Assembly: GCF_002727125.1 (NCBI RefSeq) | Contig: NZ_NHOA01000012.1 | Span: 1 to 39,898, forward strand | DNA from: Halorubrum persicum | GTDB taxonomy: Archaea; Halobacteriota; Halobacteria; Halobacteriales; Haloferacaceae | Length of the DNA stretch: 39,898 bases | Direction: 5' to 3' | Shown here: positions 39,781 through 39,898 of the stretch, piece by piece | How positions within the stretch are numbered: the stretch's first letter is position 1 | Layout: each line of letters opens with the position of its first letter | Position numbers and translations under genes: made by a program | Notes under the pieces: generated by a model | The model's database searches: none | Seen by the model: only the letters and a program-made list of their open reading frames with translations | What the model was told of the DNA's origin: nothing

Positions 39781-39898
39781 GTGACCGCGCCGACGGGCGA
39801 CTGGCGACTGATCCGCGAGGAGCCGCGACCGGGGCCGATGCAGATGGCGCTCGACGAGGTCGCGGCGGAGACGGCGGCCGCCGGCGGACCGGCAACCC
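39781..39898 (+). CDS. Lipoate-protein ligase family protein, N-terminal fragment
   Basis: The first 39 residues of a gene cut by the window end. DWRLIREEPRPGPMQMALDEVAAETAAAGGP is the start of the lipoate-protein ligase A / octanoyltransferase (BPL/LPL) fold in haloarchaeal proteins, which attach lipoate or octanoate to acyltransferase and glycine-cleavage proteins. The start is GTG at 39781; the frame is open further upstream, but without an ATG or family similarity. A 21-codon ORF (ATG 39719) ends in a TGA that overlaps this GTG. Confidence 0.75.
   Translation, partial: MTAPTGDWRLIREEPRPGPMQMALDEVAAETAAAGGPAT

Noticed and set aside
39740-39790. tRNA-like start (GTGGCCGAGCG, as in tRNA-Ser/Leu)
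   Set aside because: The following sequence has no anticodon arm, no T-arm GTTC motif and runs into the ligase gene.
1-39898. Mobile elements or prophage
   Set aside because: I saw no transposase, integrase or terminal repeats; the only edge repeat is the fold-back at 1-205.

Overview
The window looks like chromosomal DNA of a haloarchaeon, most likely Halorubrum or a close relative. GC is very high and the proteins are strongly acidic. Most genes have a TATA box about 25-30 nt before the ATG and almost no leader. Tat lipoproteins with an LAGC-type lipobox are common. Marker genes include halorhodopsin, RpoP, prefoldin beta, Pth2 and RIO2. I see no insertion sequence, prophage, CRISPR array, tRNA or rRNA. 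No stretch longer than 300 bases lacks a gene.

Layout. 1-1535 (minus): the N-terminus of a copper-type P-type ATPase, a TauE/DsbD_2-like membrane protein and a halocyanin, a likely copper group; the first 67 bases are an inverted copy of 139-205, probably an assembly fold-back. 1822-5331 (plus): halorhodopsin behind a Bat-type upstream element, then pth2-truD and guaAA. 5341-7684 (minus): UspA, a zinc-ribbon protein and an information-processing operon (rpl37ae, rpoP, pcc1, pfdB, DUF3194). 7858-13996 (plus): thi4, a YdjM-like membrane protein, pyruvate kinase, DUF7312, NfeD, a Rieske protein and a Tat lipoprotein. 14035-21067: mixed strands, with DUF5788, YkgJ, a DapA-family aldolase, a bactofilin-like membrane protein, a P450 divergent from a Bat-type HTH regulator, a TRAM protein and a methyltransferase. 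21311-24032 (plus): a winged-helix regulator, a glycosyltransferase, hisF and a small protein. 24138-29713: an alpha-glucan module of GH15 glucoamylase, GH13 amylase and a TrmB regulator.

29320-38508 is the most interesting part, an iron-homeostasis island. It has two operons read on the minus strand. Operon A runs SBP2 - FAD protein 2 - FecCD permease - ATPase. Operon B runs SBP1 - 51-aa ORF - FAD protein 1 - DUF7552-like protein. So one permease/ATPase pair is served by two paralogous binding proteins and two paralogous FAD proteins, which resemble thioredoxin reductase but lack both the CxxC and the NAD(P)H domain. Next come DpsA, an operon for a 55-aa CxxC protein plus an amphi-Trp protein, and a DtxR-family regulator. 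Four of these promoters carry a palindrome TTTAGG-N4-CCTAAA between TATA box and ATG, one has a second copy, and dpsA has a degenerate copy upstream of its TATA box. By eye alignment the DtxR-like protein lacks all canonical metal ligands of the family.

The window closes with RIO2 kinase (minus) and the start of a lipoate-protein ligase (plus, cut by the window end).
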